Assembly (NCBI GenBank): GCA_031308135.1
Contig: JAHLJT010009436.1
Span: forward strand, 143,242,303-143,306,302
DNA: 64,000 bases
Direction of reading: 5' to 3'
Source: Acheta domesticus
Lineage: Eukaryota; Arthropoda; Insecta; Orthoptera; Gryllidae
Under the pieces are notes generated by a model. That model saw nothing but the letters and a program-made list of their open reading frames with translations, made no database searches and was not told where the DNA came from. The translations under genes were made by a program, and so were the position numbers. Positions 27,955 to 39,980 of the stretch are shown piece by piece; position 1 is the stretch's first letter; each line of letters begins with the position of its first letter.

Positions 27955-28290
27955 GGCGAACCAGCACATGTAGCGGGAGGGAGGGAGGGGAGGAAACCGG
28001 ACGGAACAAGCAGTGGCGCCTTAGCCAGCGGCCACTCGGGCTCCGGCACGAGACGTGTGGAGCGCGGTGAGGCGGAGCTGGGAGTGGCGGGGAGGGACGG
28101 AGCGGGGCGAGTTGCCACAGCGGCCGCGCACGCACAAGTAAGCCAAGGTCCAGAGCCCGGGGTCCGGGCCCCGCGCGGGGCGGAGCTGCGGCGAGCGCGA
28201 GACAATGCGGCGCCCACGCCTTGTCGCCCCGCGGCGAGCGCCCCGCCGCCCGCCTCCACCTCCGCCGCCGGACAGTGGGGCGAATGCATC
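27955..28290. other. CpG-rich patch inside the large intron
   Basis: GGAGGGAGGGAGGG-type start, then CpG-dense sequence ending in CGCCGCCCGCC-like runs. No exon in phase with the flanking CPAP1-like exons could be defined. Confidence 0.55.
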
Positions 28291-28959
28291 CCGAAGTCTT
28301 GGAGCGTACATCAACACTTATGAAGCAATTCTTTGCACATCCTGTGGTATCGAAAATTAGCTCGTTTCTTGAAAGTGATGTTTATTCCTAAAAGAGTAAT
28401 ACAAAAGTAAAATGTTTTATTTTCTTAAAATCATACTTTCACACTGAAAAACGTAAACACGATTCAATTAGATTAGTTACGTAACAGAATTTACTTGTTT
28501 TTGGTCTCCAGGAAAATTACTGTTTCGGAGATGGGCGGTATTATTTCTTAGAGCCTCGATATCCTTGACGTATCGTATTTCCAGATAAGCATCTCAGTTG
28601 ACAATTTCTACAACTCGAACATTTAATGATCAAAGCAAAAAAGCAAGTTTTCAATTACGTTTTCAAAATAAAATTTTCTTTGGAAATTAATAACAAGAGA
28701 AAATAATTCCTTTTGGCCAGAGGCTGAAACAAATGAATGCAAACAAACGCATCAATATTTGAAAAAGAGATCGAATAGTATATTAGATCCTTCGATGATA
28801 GCAACGCGAATCCAATCGGCTATGCTGACTCAAATCACAGCACTTTTTACAAGCGCATTCTGCTTTTAATTAAATTATTTTCAAATCATCACTTCCTTGG
28901 CAATCATTCTGCATACCTCAAATGACAGCTGTTCTTCTTGATAGCTACTCTGGACCCCG

Positions 28960-29135
28960 TGCAAAGTGTCGCCTTCGGCCAAGGCCCCACCCGCCTACCC
29001 ACCGCCCCCACCCGCGCGGTTCCGGCCTCGTGCACGCCCGGGGGCGACGCACGACACGACACGGCGGGGCGCGCGGTGAAGGCACGAGGCCCTCGCCGAA
29101 CATTCGCCTCCGCAGGCTCGCTTGGAATGCACTCA
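28960..29135. other. Second CpG-rich patch inside the large intron
   Basis: Shorter GC-dense stretch about 0.8 kb before the CBM14 exon. No domain or clear splice pair. Confidence 0.5.
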
Positions 29136-29759
29136 CGAAGGCGGCCAAATACCCAGATTGCATTCAGATCCAAATTCACAAGGACGGATGCGTAACTTTA
29201 AACGCACATGAATATGTAAAAGTTCCCGCTGCTTGTATTGATGAATTGGAATTGAACTACCCAATTCGTTGAATACGAAACGGTGTGCATAGAGAGACGT
29301 TCAAATATTCAGAAATTTTAAACTAAAGAGCTCAAACACACCGACGGGTGAACGTATTACTACAAGCAAATTAATTCTAATCGAGAAACAAATCACTCAC
29401 AAATGGAATGCTGACGAATTAACAAAACTGTAATTGAACATCCGGATGCGACGAGGCGATGGTGGTTACGTGATGAGAAAAAATAATTTTCGTACCTTGT
29501 TTACGTTACATTTAGCATGTGCAGACACCTTTTAGTGAAGTTGCAGCTCTCTCCTTGCGTGCTTTGTTTATTTAGCTATTTACAGCCACTGATAAAGTCT
29601 GTAAGAGTACTAAGAAAACAACTGCAAAAGTCAAGCTACGAAAATGCATGAATATCAATTATATTTTAAACCAATCGCATCCAATATTTTCGTCTAGGGA
29701 CAGAAGTCCATTCATAAATTTCCTTCAAATCTAACAGCATAAGTGTATTTCAAACTATT

Positions 29760-29770
29760 CCCCCCCCCCC
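29760..29770 (+). repeat. Run of 11 C inside the large intron
   Basis: Homopolymer about 180 bp before the acceptor of the CBM14 exon. No function is evident. Confidence 0.9.
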
Positions 29771-29949
29771 GGTTCAACTTCTACATTTTTCATCAAAGCA
29801 GATTTCAATGGATGAATGACACTGTCATGAAATCTGAACGCAAATAATTCCGAAAATGATTTTCTGCATTCAATTAACGGAACTTTGTGAAACTACTGAA
29901 AATGTGTTTAACGGATTTTTCCCCTGCACATGCTTATTTTCTGTTGCAG

Positions 29950-30092
29950 GTCGACCAGGCACCGACTACCCCGTGCTGGCGCGCGTGCCCTACACCAACT
30001 TCTACTGCGACGACCAGCGCTGGCCGGGTTTCTTCGCCGACCCCGAGACGCGCTGTCAGACCTGGCACTACTGCGACATCGACGGCCGGCAG
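29950..30092 (+). CDS. CPAP1-like protein, exon with first half of CBM14 domain
   Basis: Middle exon of the chitin-binding gene. It follows a TTTCTGTTGCAG acceptor and ends CGGCAG|GTGAGT. With the leftover base of the previous exon it encodes about 48 residues starting GRPGTDYPVLARVPYTNFYC. It carries the first three of the six cysteines of a peritrophin-A (CBM14) domain: C-x15-C-x5-C, with the aromatic and Gly residues expected in the PGFFAD stretch. CBM14 binds chitin in the cuticle or peritrophic matrix outside the cell. The reading frame leaves the exon at a codon boundary (phase 0), which matches the next exon. The acceptor is preceded by a clear pyrimidine-rich stretch. The domain is split between two exons. 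Confidence 0.92.
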
Positions 30093-30589
30093 GTGAGTTG
30101 CCCCACGCCTTCATCCTCACAAGCAACGCACTTCAAAGCAACCAGTGAGAAAATCAAAAGCCACGTGCCACAGAAACCCAAACCCCGTACATAATCCTAT
30201 GGTCCCGAAGTTTGCCGGAACTCTGTAATCTGTCGTTCAATATTGACTGTGTAATATTTCTTTCCTGGAAAGATTTCGAAAGTTTCTTTTTGCCCCTTGG
30301 GACAGTCGCTTTCACTAATGACTATTACTTCGGGAATTTACATATCCTTTCCGGCGTTTCTTTTTCCCTTCAAACGAGTTCGAAAGAATAGCTATGATTT
30401 ATGCTCTTTGGATACCAAGTGCAATGATTATTTTTAGCACGTAGAAATTAAATATTGAAACAAAATACATTTGATACTCCTTGGTTACATTCACTTTTAC
30501 TCCCAACAACCTCCTCTTCCTGCTCTTCTCCCACCCAGGCCTTTTTCCACGACACCCCATTTCTAAACAACCATTTGTGGTGTTCGCAG
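30093..30589 (+). other. Short intron (497 bp) within the CBM14 domain
   Basis: Phase-0 intron with a GTGAGT donor and CAG acceptor. It interrupts the chitin-binding domain between the third and fourth cysteines. It contains only AT-rich and pyrimidine-rich sequence, and reading through it in frame breaks the domain, which supports splicing. Confidence 0.88.
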
Positions 30590-30784
30590 GCGACCTTCCT
30601 GTGCCCGAACGGCACGCAGTTCTCGCAGGCCGTGTTCGTGTGCGACTGGTGGTTCAACGTGCGCTGCGACCTGAGCCGCGCGCTCTACGCCATCAACGCG
30701 CGCCTCTACGGCCCGCCCAGGCCGGACCCCACGCGCCCGCACCGCCTCATCACCAAGGAGCTGCTCGACAACATCTTCGTGTAG
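30590..30784 (+). CDS. CPAP1-like protein, terminal exon with second half of CBM14 domain
   Basis: Last coding exon. It begins after TGTTCGCAG and ends at a TAG stop after 64 codons. It completes the six-cysteine CBM14 domain with C-x12-C-x7-C, including the PNGTxFSQxxFVCDWWFNV signature that is strongly conserved in arthropod cuticular chitin-binding proteins. A tail of about 38 residues, rich in Pro and Arg, follows and ends in LLDNIFV. The whole visible product (three exons, about 187 residues) has one CBM14 domain, which fits the CPAP1 class rather than multi-domain peritrophins or CPAP3. Which CPAP1 orthologue it is cannot be decided by eye. An antisense open frame over this exon is a shadow. 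Confidence 0.92.
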   Translation, partial: ATFLCPNGTQFSQAVFVCDWWFNVRCDLSRALYAINARLYGPPRPDPTRPHRLITKELLDNIFV

Positions 30785-31437
30785 CCCACCCGCCGCGCCC
30801 GCCCAACAGCGCTTCCTCGGCCGCGTTACGCAACGGACGACCCTGGCGAAATCCACAGCCTCCATTTGTGTACAAAAGAGGTGTCTGTCTCATCTTTTCG
30901 CGAAGTCCGTTTGTTGTTATTCCATTACAAATGAAGAAGCACTGGACTTGGGATAGACGTTTAACCATCATTTCTAAAGTTCAAGAATGAAGTTACACAT
31001 CGCAGTTAACTTCAGAATGTGCATGGAAGACTTATCAGAAATATCGAAACATCGTGTGTATTGTATTGTGTATCACAGCGTTGCCTCGTAGAAACAGAAA
31101 CGTGAAATTTCGCAATGGACATACTTAGAGATTGTCCTTTGTAATATTTCACATTCCCTACAGTTCTAACCCCATTGCCGGAGATGCACTATAGGTAAGT
31201 GTGTAAACATTGAGCGTGGTTCAAAACACTTCCAAAGCAGCCCAAGAACAACCGACGGCAACTACTAAGAAGAAATACGACTTCTACGCTTTCGCAGGAG
31301 AATTCCGCTGGCACATTCTGTGGTCGTAGGTGTTTAAACGTCACGCGACGAGAAATTTTAAGAACACAAAAAAGGGTACAACAAAACAAGACATTTTTAC
31401 GCATTAGTTTTTAAGCACAAGGATGAAGTGATTAGCA

Positions 31438-31444
31438 AAATAAA
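31438..31444 (+). terminator. Possible polyadenylation signal of the CPAP1-like gene
   Basis: An AATAAA hexamer lies here, followed by another AATAAA a few bases on, about 655 bp after the stop codon. It is the first clear canonical signal I noticed downstream on the plus strand, which would give a 3' UTR of roughly 0.65-0.7 kb. AT-rich DNA produces this hexamer often by chance. Confidence 0.35.
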
Positions 31445-33289
31445 AATAAAAACGTGTTGCATGAAGGTCGCATGCGAGTGTACAGCACCCAGCGCGCAAT
31501 GGCGTTGCTCGGCTACTGAGGCAGCCGCCGGGACAGACTGGGTGACGCCACGAGCCGAGGCCCGGAGGGCGGCAGTTACTGCAACGCCCGCCCGCCGGTG
31601 CTCGTGCTCACTGGCAGAAGCGACGCAATCGGCGATGGTGGCCGCGATAGCGACAGTCCAGGGGGCGCTTTCCAGTTTTTCGCGATGACGACGGGGTGGC
31701 CCGAAACAGGACGAACGTCAAATCCGCGTGTCGCTCCTCCACACACTGCTAGTCCGCTCTCTCTTCCGCGATGACAGCAAGGCCCGAGCTGTGATGCATC
31801 GAGATTACACTTAGATCCACTCGAACCTTTTCGCCATGTCCTCTGTAGCAACTGGGTAAACACTGTACTGCAAAGCTGTCTAGCAACAATTAAGTACACG
31901 TCAAGCAAGATCTACGCTTCGAGTTCTACAATCGCATAGCAATCCATCTTCGTAACTCGCCTTAGTCAAAAAGCAATAGACGAAAAATCAAGATCCTTGG
32001 CGCAATAACTTGAAAGAGTCATGCATTCATGCTGAGAAAGCACAATAAAACAACTGGTATGTCAGAATAAAAAATGAGGCAATTTCTCATGCAAATTGTA
32101 AAATAGAAAATGCGTTCTAAGAATTTCAGCGTTGCCACGCGGCTACTGATTCGGAGAATTACAAACTCAAAAGTGGAAAAATTAACATTTAAAACATTTG
32201 AATTCAGACGCGGCATGTTTTCACGCTAAAATTAACATTACGCATTTTTCTAAGCTTTAGTATTTTTCAATGAGAACACAACCTTAATTATTCTGTAAAG
32301 TAAAAAAAATTATAATTAATTTATAATTTAAAATTATAATTATTAAGTTGATTATTTGGAAAGTTTGAATCCTTAGAAAATACAATACAACCGTTGTCAA
32401 ATTTATATAATTACTATTAAATCAACACTTTAGCAACTTGACCCGCATTCGTAATTTCGTCGTGATCTTCTAATTTGTTAATAGCCTAACAAATGCAAAT
32501 GTACTTGTCACAGAAACAAATGCGCAAAGATCGATTGCAGAAAATGTGTTAAGATACATCGCGAGTTCTTTACCTACGCATTTCGGGATACAGATTAGTC
32601 ACGAACTCTCACACGGTAACGGAAAGGTCATGGCGGGAAGGTGGAAGAAGCTTCTGGAGGAACGTAGGCGTGCGTCACAAAAAACGCGCGTCAGGGAAAC
32701 CCGCAGAGGTCGAGGTGAATCCAGTTGGCAGTGGGCCGGGGCAGGAGGCGCATAGCGGGAGGTCGCAGGCGGCGCAGCATCATCTTCTCGGAAACTTTCA
32801 AGTGAAGCTCCGCCTCCGCTACCGCCGTCTTTGGTGAACATGAGCAACGTGGATCGGAATAATAAGGTTTCTTTGGGCGAATCTTCAAGCTCTTATTCTG
32901 TCTTTTGACGTTTCCCACTAACGAATCAAATGAAGTTTCCTTTCCCTATTCTTCGGAGTGAAATACCATAAATTTAGCCATCCTCCTCTGCACACGTTTG
33001 AAAGACAAAAGTATTTTTATGTATCTTGCACAATATTAGTAGACGCGTTCACACACCGCAAATGAATTCAAATTTGATAATTTGCTTCATTTTACGTAAA
33101 TTACCCAAATTCTGCAAGATAAGCACTGTTATTCCACTTTTCATAAAGTTAATTACTCTAAATAATCATAATTCAGGAGGGCATTTCAGGAGAGCAGAAA
33201 CGCATGCTCTTTTAACGCTACACGACAAATGCTCTCTTCTCGCAAGCTGAAGCAGAGCTAAAACCACTGTGTCTATTATCACGTGTCAC

Positions 33290-33560
33290 TTCAGCCTCCG
33301 CGAACGTCCCGCAATCAACGTCTTCCCCGCGTCTCGACGGCCGTGAACGGGAGCTGGGAGGCAGGCAGCTCCATCTTCTCGGAACCTTCGCGACGATGCT
33401 CCTCGCCGCCGCAGCGTCCGTCTCCTCGACGTGTTTGCGCGCGTGGCCGCGACCGCCGCGCCGGCGTCGCATACACATACGAGCGCGTTGCCCAATCGGC
33501 GGAGGACGCAGGCGACGCGTCGTCTTTGCCCCTCGTCGTCGCACAAGGTTCGAAGCGGGC
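33290..33560. other. CpG-rich patch
   Basis: CpG-dense, open in both strands. The phrase CATCTTCTCGGAA also occurs in the weaker patch at 32.78 kb, but similarity does not extend far. Another patch lies at 34120-34440. Confidence 0.55.
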
Positions 33561-35552
33561 TAAAAGGTGAGGAGAAACACGCAACGAAACCGATTCTATT
33601 TAACACGTCATCATAACACTGGAAAAGGCGCAAGATGTGGTGAAGGGAATTTTTGCACTCTGCCCTTCGATGAATAATAAAACAAAAGTAGTAATTACAT
33701 AATTTAAAATACTTCTAGAAATTCTTCCAGATTACAGAACGACATTGATTTGCGAATTGCAGTACTAGAAATAGCACACTTTCAATTCTTTGTAAAATGA
33801 CGTCATAAGGAAACAAAATACTTAAGAATTGAGTTTCGTCATCAAGTTGCATAATACTGATGCAAAGCGGTATGAAAACTAATCAATCTGTACGAGAACA
33901 AAAACTGGCACACCTTTACATCCATATATCTGATTTTCAGACATCTACAACACAAATTAAAAACAGAAAGTAAACACAAACTTCGAAAAAGCTGTTGAAA
34001 AACAATGTATTTTGCTTTTCTGTTGTTTAAACGTTTTCAATTTTCTGTAAACTGCTGCAAATTTCTTCTTTACGTCTGTTGAAATGCCTGCTTGAAAATC
34101 ACAGGAGGGGGCGTTACGCATCTGCCTGGCGTCATTTCGATCCACTGTGCGACGTTGTCATCGGCGACGCGCGAGTCGCTTCAAAAGCTGCACGTGCGCG
34201 GGGAGGGGATTGGGGAGGGGGGAGGGGTTAGCGTCCGCGTCCCGCACGCTGCGTGGTGTAATATTCATCAGGTGACGAAAGGGAAAACGGGCGTACGTAC
34301 GCACGCACACTCGCGCACGTGCCACGCACCCGCGTGTTCCACGAGCTGCGTAAGCTAGAAGCGCAGTGGCAATAGCAACGGTGGCCATTGCTCAGAGGCG
34401 CCGCCGGCCGCACGCGAACGATGCGAGAATGATGGCGTCAGCTCGACAGGACGCTGCTGTTGTTTATCAGATGGGGAACTTTCAAAGCAGAAACTGCGCT
34501 TGACAGAATTGTTGTGTGAAGCTTAGGACCAGCATGGAACGTACTGGCAAAATTCCGCAGCGATAATACGTACCCCCCACACACAAAAACACAGAACAGG
34601 AAGAAAATGTCTCAATCAACTTTCAAATGTATTGTAAGGTGATTTCTCTGAACAATTTCCTTTTAAAATCTATTAGTAATTCATGATGCTGTTTTGGAGA
34701 ATGGTCGCATGCAACTTAAGTGTTATCTTCAGATGACCAGAATGAACATGAAATAAATCTAGAAAGGTCATTCTTTGGCGGCAAGGTATAGCCTTCTCCG
34801 GTCTCCTTCGTAATATCCTTGGTCCATTCTTCTGTCTGGCTACCCGACTAGCGTGGGTGGGTCGCAGAGAGGACGGGTCTTTCAGGTGCGTCGTCAAATT
34901 TCTAATGGGGTTTTGTAGTTTCTACTTAGAGGAAGCTGGAAACGTGTCATCCATATCAGATACTAAAATGAGGAAACTAAAGCAGCGTGTGAGATCCTAT
35001 CAACATTTTCATAACACACTCTGAAAGAGTGAATTGCACTAGGCTATAAACGGCTTAAAAACATCACAATTTTTTAAAACATTTTAAAAAATTTTCTACT
35101 ATTTCGAACTCCTTGTCCACAGTTCAATTAATTCGAATGAAATTTGTTGTTTCTTATATTTTAAGCTGTGTAAAGAAAAGTAAGGGCCTTCAAAATAATA
35201 CAACAGAAATATTAAGCAGTCACTTGCAATTATATAGAAGTGTTCTGCCCAAATTTATAGAGCAATTTATTTTCCTTTGCCGTCCTATCAACACGCCACC
35301 ATCGAATATAAATAAATGAAATTCTTTTATAGACCATGCATTTATTTTCACCTTATTCCTAAGAAATCCTTACTCATGCAACAAATGTTCTCAGTAAAAC
35401 TCATCCAATGCCATATAAATAAAATGAATAAGTCAAAAATTCAAAATTGGCATTTTTAAAAATATTGAGAAAATATATTCAGAAGTTTAAATAACCTACA
35501 ATGTTTATATTGTATAATTTATCAGCATTTACAATCTCATACTTCATTACTG

Positions 35553-35766
35553 CCGATCCCTGGTGGCTGAGATCGCCAAGACAGTAGATCGTAGCGATCT
35601 CGGAGCGAAGGATCGCGGGTTACAGTCCCGCCTCGGGCATGGTTGTATGTGTTCGTCCTGTCACCCCTATAATCACCATATCATGTCATCTTCACTGTTA
35701 CCATAACGTTAAACCCAATAGTAGTCGCTAATGACCTAGATATTGATGCGAACTTAAATAACAACA
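35553..35766 (+). mobile_element. tRNA-derived SINE, full length with target duplication
   Basis: The element is flanked by the 12-bp direct repeat ACTTCATTACTG at 35541-35552 and 35767-35778. The head reads like a degenerate tRNA promoter: an A-box-like TGGCTGAGATCG near 35564 and a B-box-like GGGTTACAGTCCCG near 35618 (expected GGTTCGANTCC). A non-tRNA body follows, then a conserved tail around AGTCGCTAATGACCTAGATA and an A-rich 3' end (AAATAACAAC). This is the layout of an RNA polymerase III SINE moved by LINE machinery. The mutated B box suggests it is no longer active. Confidence 0.85.
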
Positions 35767-36375
35767 ACTTCATTACTGAAACAATCATGCAGGCAAATAA
35801 ATTGCACAATAAAATACGACCTGTATACATTAACACCAGAAATCATTTACATCCAGTTCCACAGTTCCTACCTTTTGTAGAAGGCGCATTCTTCGTTTTC
35901 GCATTAATTCAAGGGTATTGGTTCACCGAAAGCAAACATCCTTTTTCATTATTATTCAAGGTTATATTTAAATGATACACCACACATCAGTATAATTATG
36001 CAATATCACACGGTTTAAATCAGACAATTGTGTTATTTCAAGCCAGCTTGGTAATAAACGAACTAACAGCGAAACCATTACAGAAATAGAAATACCTCTC
36101 ATCAAACCGATATTACACAAATAATAAATCAGTAACTATACTCACTTATGTGTGTTTTCATCGTACGGCTGAACTATCACCGCTTACCTGAAACAAGAGA
36201 AACACCTTTTTAACAAACTATAATAAAATAAACATATTTGAGACGTAATCATACAAAGAACTTAACTTTTGACATCGAGCAAAAATTTACTGCAGTTCTT
36301 CTGTTTGCAAAATAGTAAAGGGAATAAGATAAAACATTAAGCCCAACAAACACCTTTACTTCGACTAATTCGTAC

Positions 36376-36386
36376 ACAACAACAAC

Positions 36387-36429
<43 letters not shown>

Positions 36430-36430
36430 T
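36376..36430 (+). repeat. (AAC)n(AAT)n microsatellite
   Basis: A few AAC units pass into about 15 AAT units. Confidence 0.95.
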
Positions 36431-39201
36431 TTATTCGCTATTACATTTTTACAGAATTAAATTAACATAGTTAAAAAGAACCTAAAGACGCAATGGATTT
36501 GCCTGTACATATGAACTGAGAACATTTGCGTATTTTTATTCATGCCTTTTTACCTAGTGACGTAAAACTTAATACAAAATTTGGGAAGGGGAGAATGCGA
36601 AATTTTCGATGCAAACGCCCAAATATCTCGCAATGCTTCTACGGCTACAAAAAATAACTATTCATCGGATTGATGAAATAGTCTCTGATGTGGATAATTC
36701 AGTACATTCTGAAGACGCATGTTATGGTTCCACGAATTCTAGAAACAGATTTAATAGCCTGCATTAAATTATAATTCATTATACACTGTGCATGTCAAAT
36801 ATTGGTAATGGAAGATATTTCACGTCTCAAATTTGGTCGCTTGTCTCCCTTGAGCATGTATGACTAATTCGGTATTAATTATAATTAACAAATCCGCCAA
36901 TAAATACACACGGAATATTGCCATAAGTATATAACAATTCTCCACAAACGACGTTTGGTGGAGTCATTTCAGAAAATAACAACAAGAAGATCTGTGGAAT
37001 GCAATAGAATTTCATATAGAATCAATGATGTTGGAACATTACAAGTTCCACTGGTGCCAATAACCTTAACAAGTATGTATATCATCAATCATACTAAAAT
37101 TACATAATCATTGGCAATTCTATCATCATCATTATTATAATTATTGCTACTACAGCAATATCCTTTTTACACACTTCCGGTAAGTTGCATCTCAGTATAC
37201 ACAAGGACTTTCTGACATTAATCAATTTTGCAATGAGAAGCACATGGCAAGCTCCGGAGTTTGCATGATGCAATGTCAGACCTGCTAATAACTTTCAATT
37301 TTAACACAACGATTGTTACCAGAGTCTTCTAATGAACTCTCGGCAAAATAAATATCTCAAGTGGAATAGCAAATCTCCTGAAACAAAGATCGCAAATGGC
37401 AAGAAGTAAAGTACATCTATTCTAATACACTAAAAAAATCCACTTCAGTAAAAAACGTGTTATTAGGGAAGAAGATGTGTAAGTATATACCAGCTCTGAA
37501 TCGAAAATTAACTTACAATAATCTGCGATGCGCAGGGCATATATTAAACAATTCAAAGAGCGTGCCTCACACGCAATTCGCGCAGTAATAACACCTGCGC
37601 ATGCTATTGGGTGCTATTTAGCCTCAACCACACTGAGTAATAAAACTTCACTACGATTTAATTAAAATACCGAGGTCCGAGAAATCGTATGCTCCGTGCT
37701 GCCAAGATTTTCCCACGACAAACCTCAGCACAATGCATGCACATTAGGACCCGAGTGCTCAGACAACATTGACCTAAAGTGTCTTCCTATTGTTTTTTAC
37801 AGGTCCTCGTGCTACGGAAAAAGATTCCTCTCACTCCCACCGATTTCTCTTCTCTTCAATGACATTTTCGAGCGACCAAGACTGTTAACTACGTCCTTGA
37901 TGATCACGACGGATTCGTTAATGACTGGATGTAATAAAATTCCCTTTAAAATCAATACTGCGCCATAAACTACACATGGATACTGGGTGTTTGAATGAAA
38001 TTATTATAGGAAGTATTTTTATCGTTCCTCTATTTTTCTTTCTGAAATTACATTGTTGATTATATGTTCTCCGACACCTTAAACTACAAATAGCAGTTGT
38101 CAACTTGGAATTTAGAGGTATATGAATGAATATATTGGTAACCTACCGATCTGTATAACTTTCTGCAAGAACAATCAACAAAAGAGAAAAATGACAAAGA
38201 ATACAATTTAAAGAAATGATATAAAGCTTAGCTTTACCGAAGTAGGTGCAGTTATTACCTATTTAAAATGTTATGAAGTAACTCTTAGATATCTAAGTGT
38301 AGGGAAGTTAGATCATTAGATTCAATGATGGTGTAAAGTAGAAATTCATTTTAACGATATGAGAGACATACATACTTCTAAACAAAACATCATTCAGTGT
38401 TTAAAATATTTTGCATTATTTGTTGATTTATCCTACTGGATTAACAAATTCTTACGTCAATGTATTTTTTTATTTCCTTGAAAATATTGTACGCTTATTA
38501 CAAATGCTCTAGCAAACTCCATTATATTTTATAATACACAGAATTACCAATATTCGCTGGAAACTTATTTTAGTTTGGGATAAACTAATAAAAAATAATA
38601 TTTTCCGAATCTTTGCTACCATAAGGCACATTGTGTTCATACACTCATTAATGAGTGCTGCTAGAAATGTGAAGGGGATTTACAATGACTCTTGTATACA
38701 GTTTCTAAGTTCGCATTACAGTGACAACATATGCCTTTGAAGACAACTTTGAAAGTAATGTGAAATGGATATTAGCACAGCACAGAAACGAGCAATCTTC
38801 TATAATGGTTTCATGCGTCAACTTGAGACGTCCCGAAAGGACGAAATACTGTAATTAAAATTCAAACTTCGACAGTGCACAAACAACTCCATATTAAATT
38901 TTCTTGTTGCATCATGATTTTACTTTTTCATATCATTCATCAATCGCTCCAACCAGTCGTTTAGAATAATACGATTCAAATTAAGTTTAACACGAGCAGT
39001 TATGAATCTAAATTCCGTGGTACCTTCGATAGCGTTTACGTCATCACTTGGGTACCCACACAGTCTTCCAAGCGTGCAAAGCGTGCAAAGGCAGTGTACG
39101 CCTTGTGATGGGGAGAATCCCTCTGCTCTTCATATAGATACTTCACACAGCAATCTAGGAGTGGAATGCCGCACGTCGTCCTCTCTTCCTTCGCTTGCCC
39201 C

Positions 39202-39980
39202 TCACGCAAGCCCAAGAGCTGCGAGGGCTCTCTCCACCTTCGCAGAGGCCTGTCGCAATCGGAGCTCCTCCTGCTGCCTCTCGCGCTCTTGCTTGCTGGT
39301 GGTCCGTGGCCGTTGGCTGCTGGAAGCAGGCTCCTTCCGGTCGCCTGCCGCTTCTGCTTTAGTGGCCGTCGCCCCGACAGCGCTAGCGGACGGCAGCCGC
39401 AGGTGGGAAGGGCCGGCGTCGGAGCTCGGAGAGGAGGCGGAGGACGAACAGGCAGCAGACGGAGGTCCACAAGGCACTCTCAGCGGCAAACGCTTTTCGA
39501 GCTCCGCCACAAGAGCATCTACGCGCGGAAACACAGTGCCCAACGAACTCTCAGCAGAAGTCTCCGGCTTCACTCCAACCCCCTCTAGCTGCCCCTTCGA
39601 CTTTTGCCTTAAACCCTCTTTACTTTCTTCTCTGCCCCGAAAGCGCCTAAATTCCTCTTCAAGGAAGTCCATCCTTCTCTCTATTCCTCGTATTCGGACG
39701 TCCAGTTCTTGGCGTAGAGCGCGAATGTTCTCGTCTTTTTCCTGCAGCTGGTGTTCCATCTGACGCATCGCCTCGCGCAATGCCGCCCCCTGCTCCGGTA
39801 GCCGCAAGGTGTCCTGGGAAGTGCCGTCGGCCTCCTGCGTCTGTAGTAGCACAGCCTTCTGCACGCGCAGCGCACCCTGCGACAAGTCCTGGATGGCGCC
39901 TCTGAAGTCAGCACACCCTTCTTCTCCGGTGGCGATCTCGCATTCCTTTTGGGTACGCAACGTCATGGCAGTCACTGTTC
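39202..39980 (-). CDS. Terminal exon of an unrecognised coiled-coil protein
   Basis: On the minus strand a TTTGCAG acceptor precedes an open frame that runs to a TGA stop at 39202. The frame enters with one base owed from an upstream exon, and an ATG lies at 39966-39964, so the exon is either a last exon or holds the start. From that Met it encodes 254 residues. Residues about 55-115 are rich in Gln, Glu, Arg and Leu and read as a coiled coil (REAMRQMEHQLQEKDENIRA and on). Residues about 165-220 are Ser, Ala and Pro rich. The last 35 form a charged helix with QERERQQEELRLRQ. Long openness, a splice-acceptor context and non-repetitive composition argue that it is a real exon. No catalytic motif or membrane segment is seen within it. 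No upstream exon was found. Function is unknown, with a scaffold or adaptor role only a guess. Confidence 0.65.

Larger units (their letters stand above)
23586..29949 (+). other. Large intron (6364 bp) of the CPAP1-like gene
   Basis: The intron is bounded by a consensus GTGAGT donor and a TTGCAG acceptor, and the codon split across it restores the frame. Most of it is AT-rich. It holds two CpG-rich patches (27955-28290 and 28960-29130), a run of 11 C at 29760-29770, and a stretch from about 23955 to 24900 with repeated TCATATT-like words that looks repeat-derived but whose ends I could not define. No further exon in the right phase was recognised inside it, though a short alternative exon cannot be excluded. 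Confidence 0.8.
30785..39201. other. Convergent intergenic region
   Basis: Lies between the ends of the plus-strand chitin-binding gene and the minus-strand coiled-coil exon. It holds the likely 3' UTR of the former, CpG-rich patches at 31.5, 32.7, 33.3 and 34.2 kb, the SINE at 35.55 kb and an AAT array at 36.4 kb. From 36.5 to 39.0 kb it is plain AT-rich DNA. Confidence 0.55.

Noticed and set aside
30563..30865. Antisense 100-codon frame over the CBM14 exon
   Set aside because: Shadow of the real exon, a result of its GC-rich codons.
35555..35640. A tRNA gene
   Set aside because: The B box is altered, no cloverleaf closes, and the stretch is the head of a SINE with target duplication.
36145..36186. 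Possible tiny minus-strand exon between a TTTCTCTTGTTTCAG acceptor and a GTGAGT donor
   Set aside because: All frames are closed or contain only a few codons after an ATG, and nothing around it supports a gene. It could be a 5' UTR exon, but that cannot be shown.
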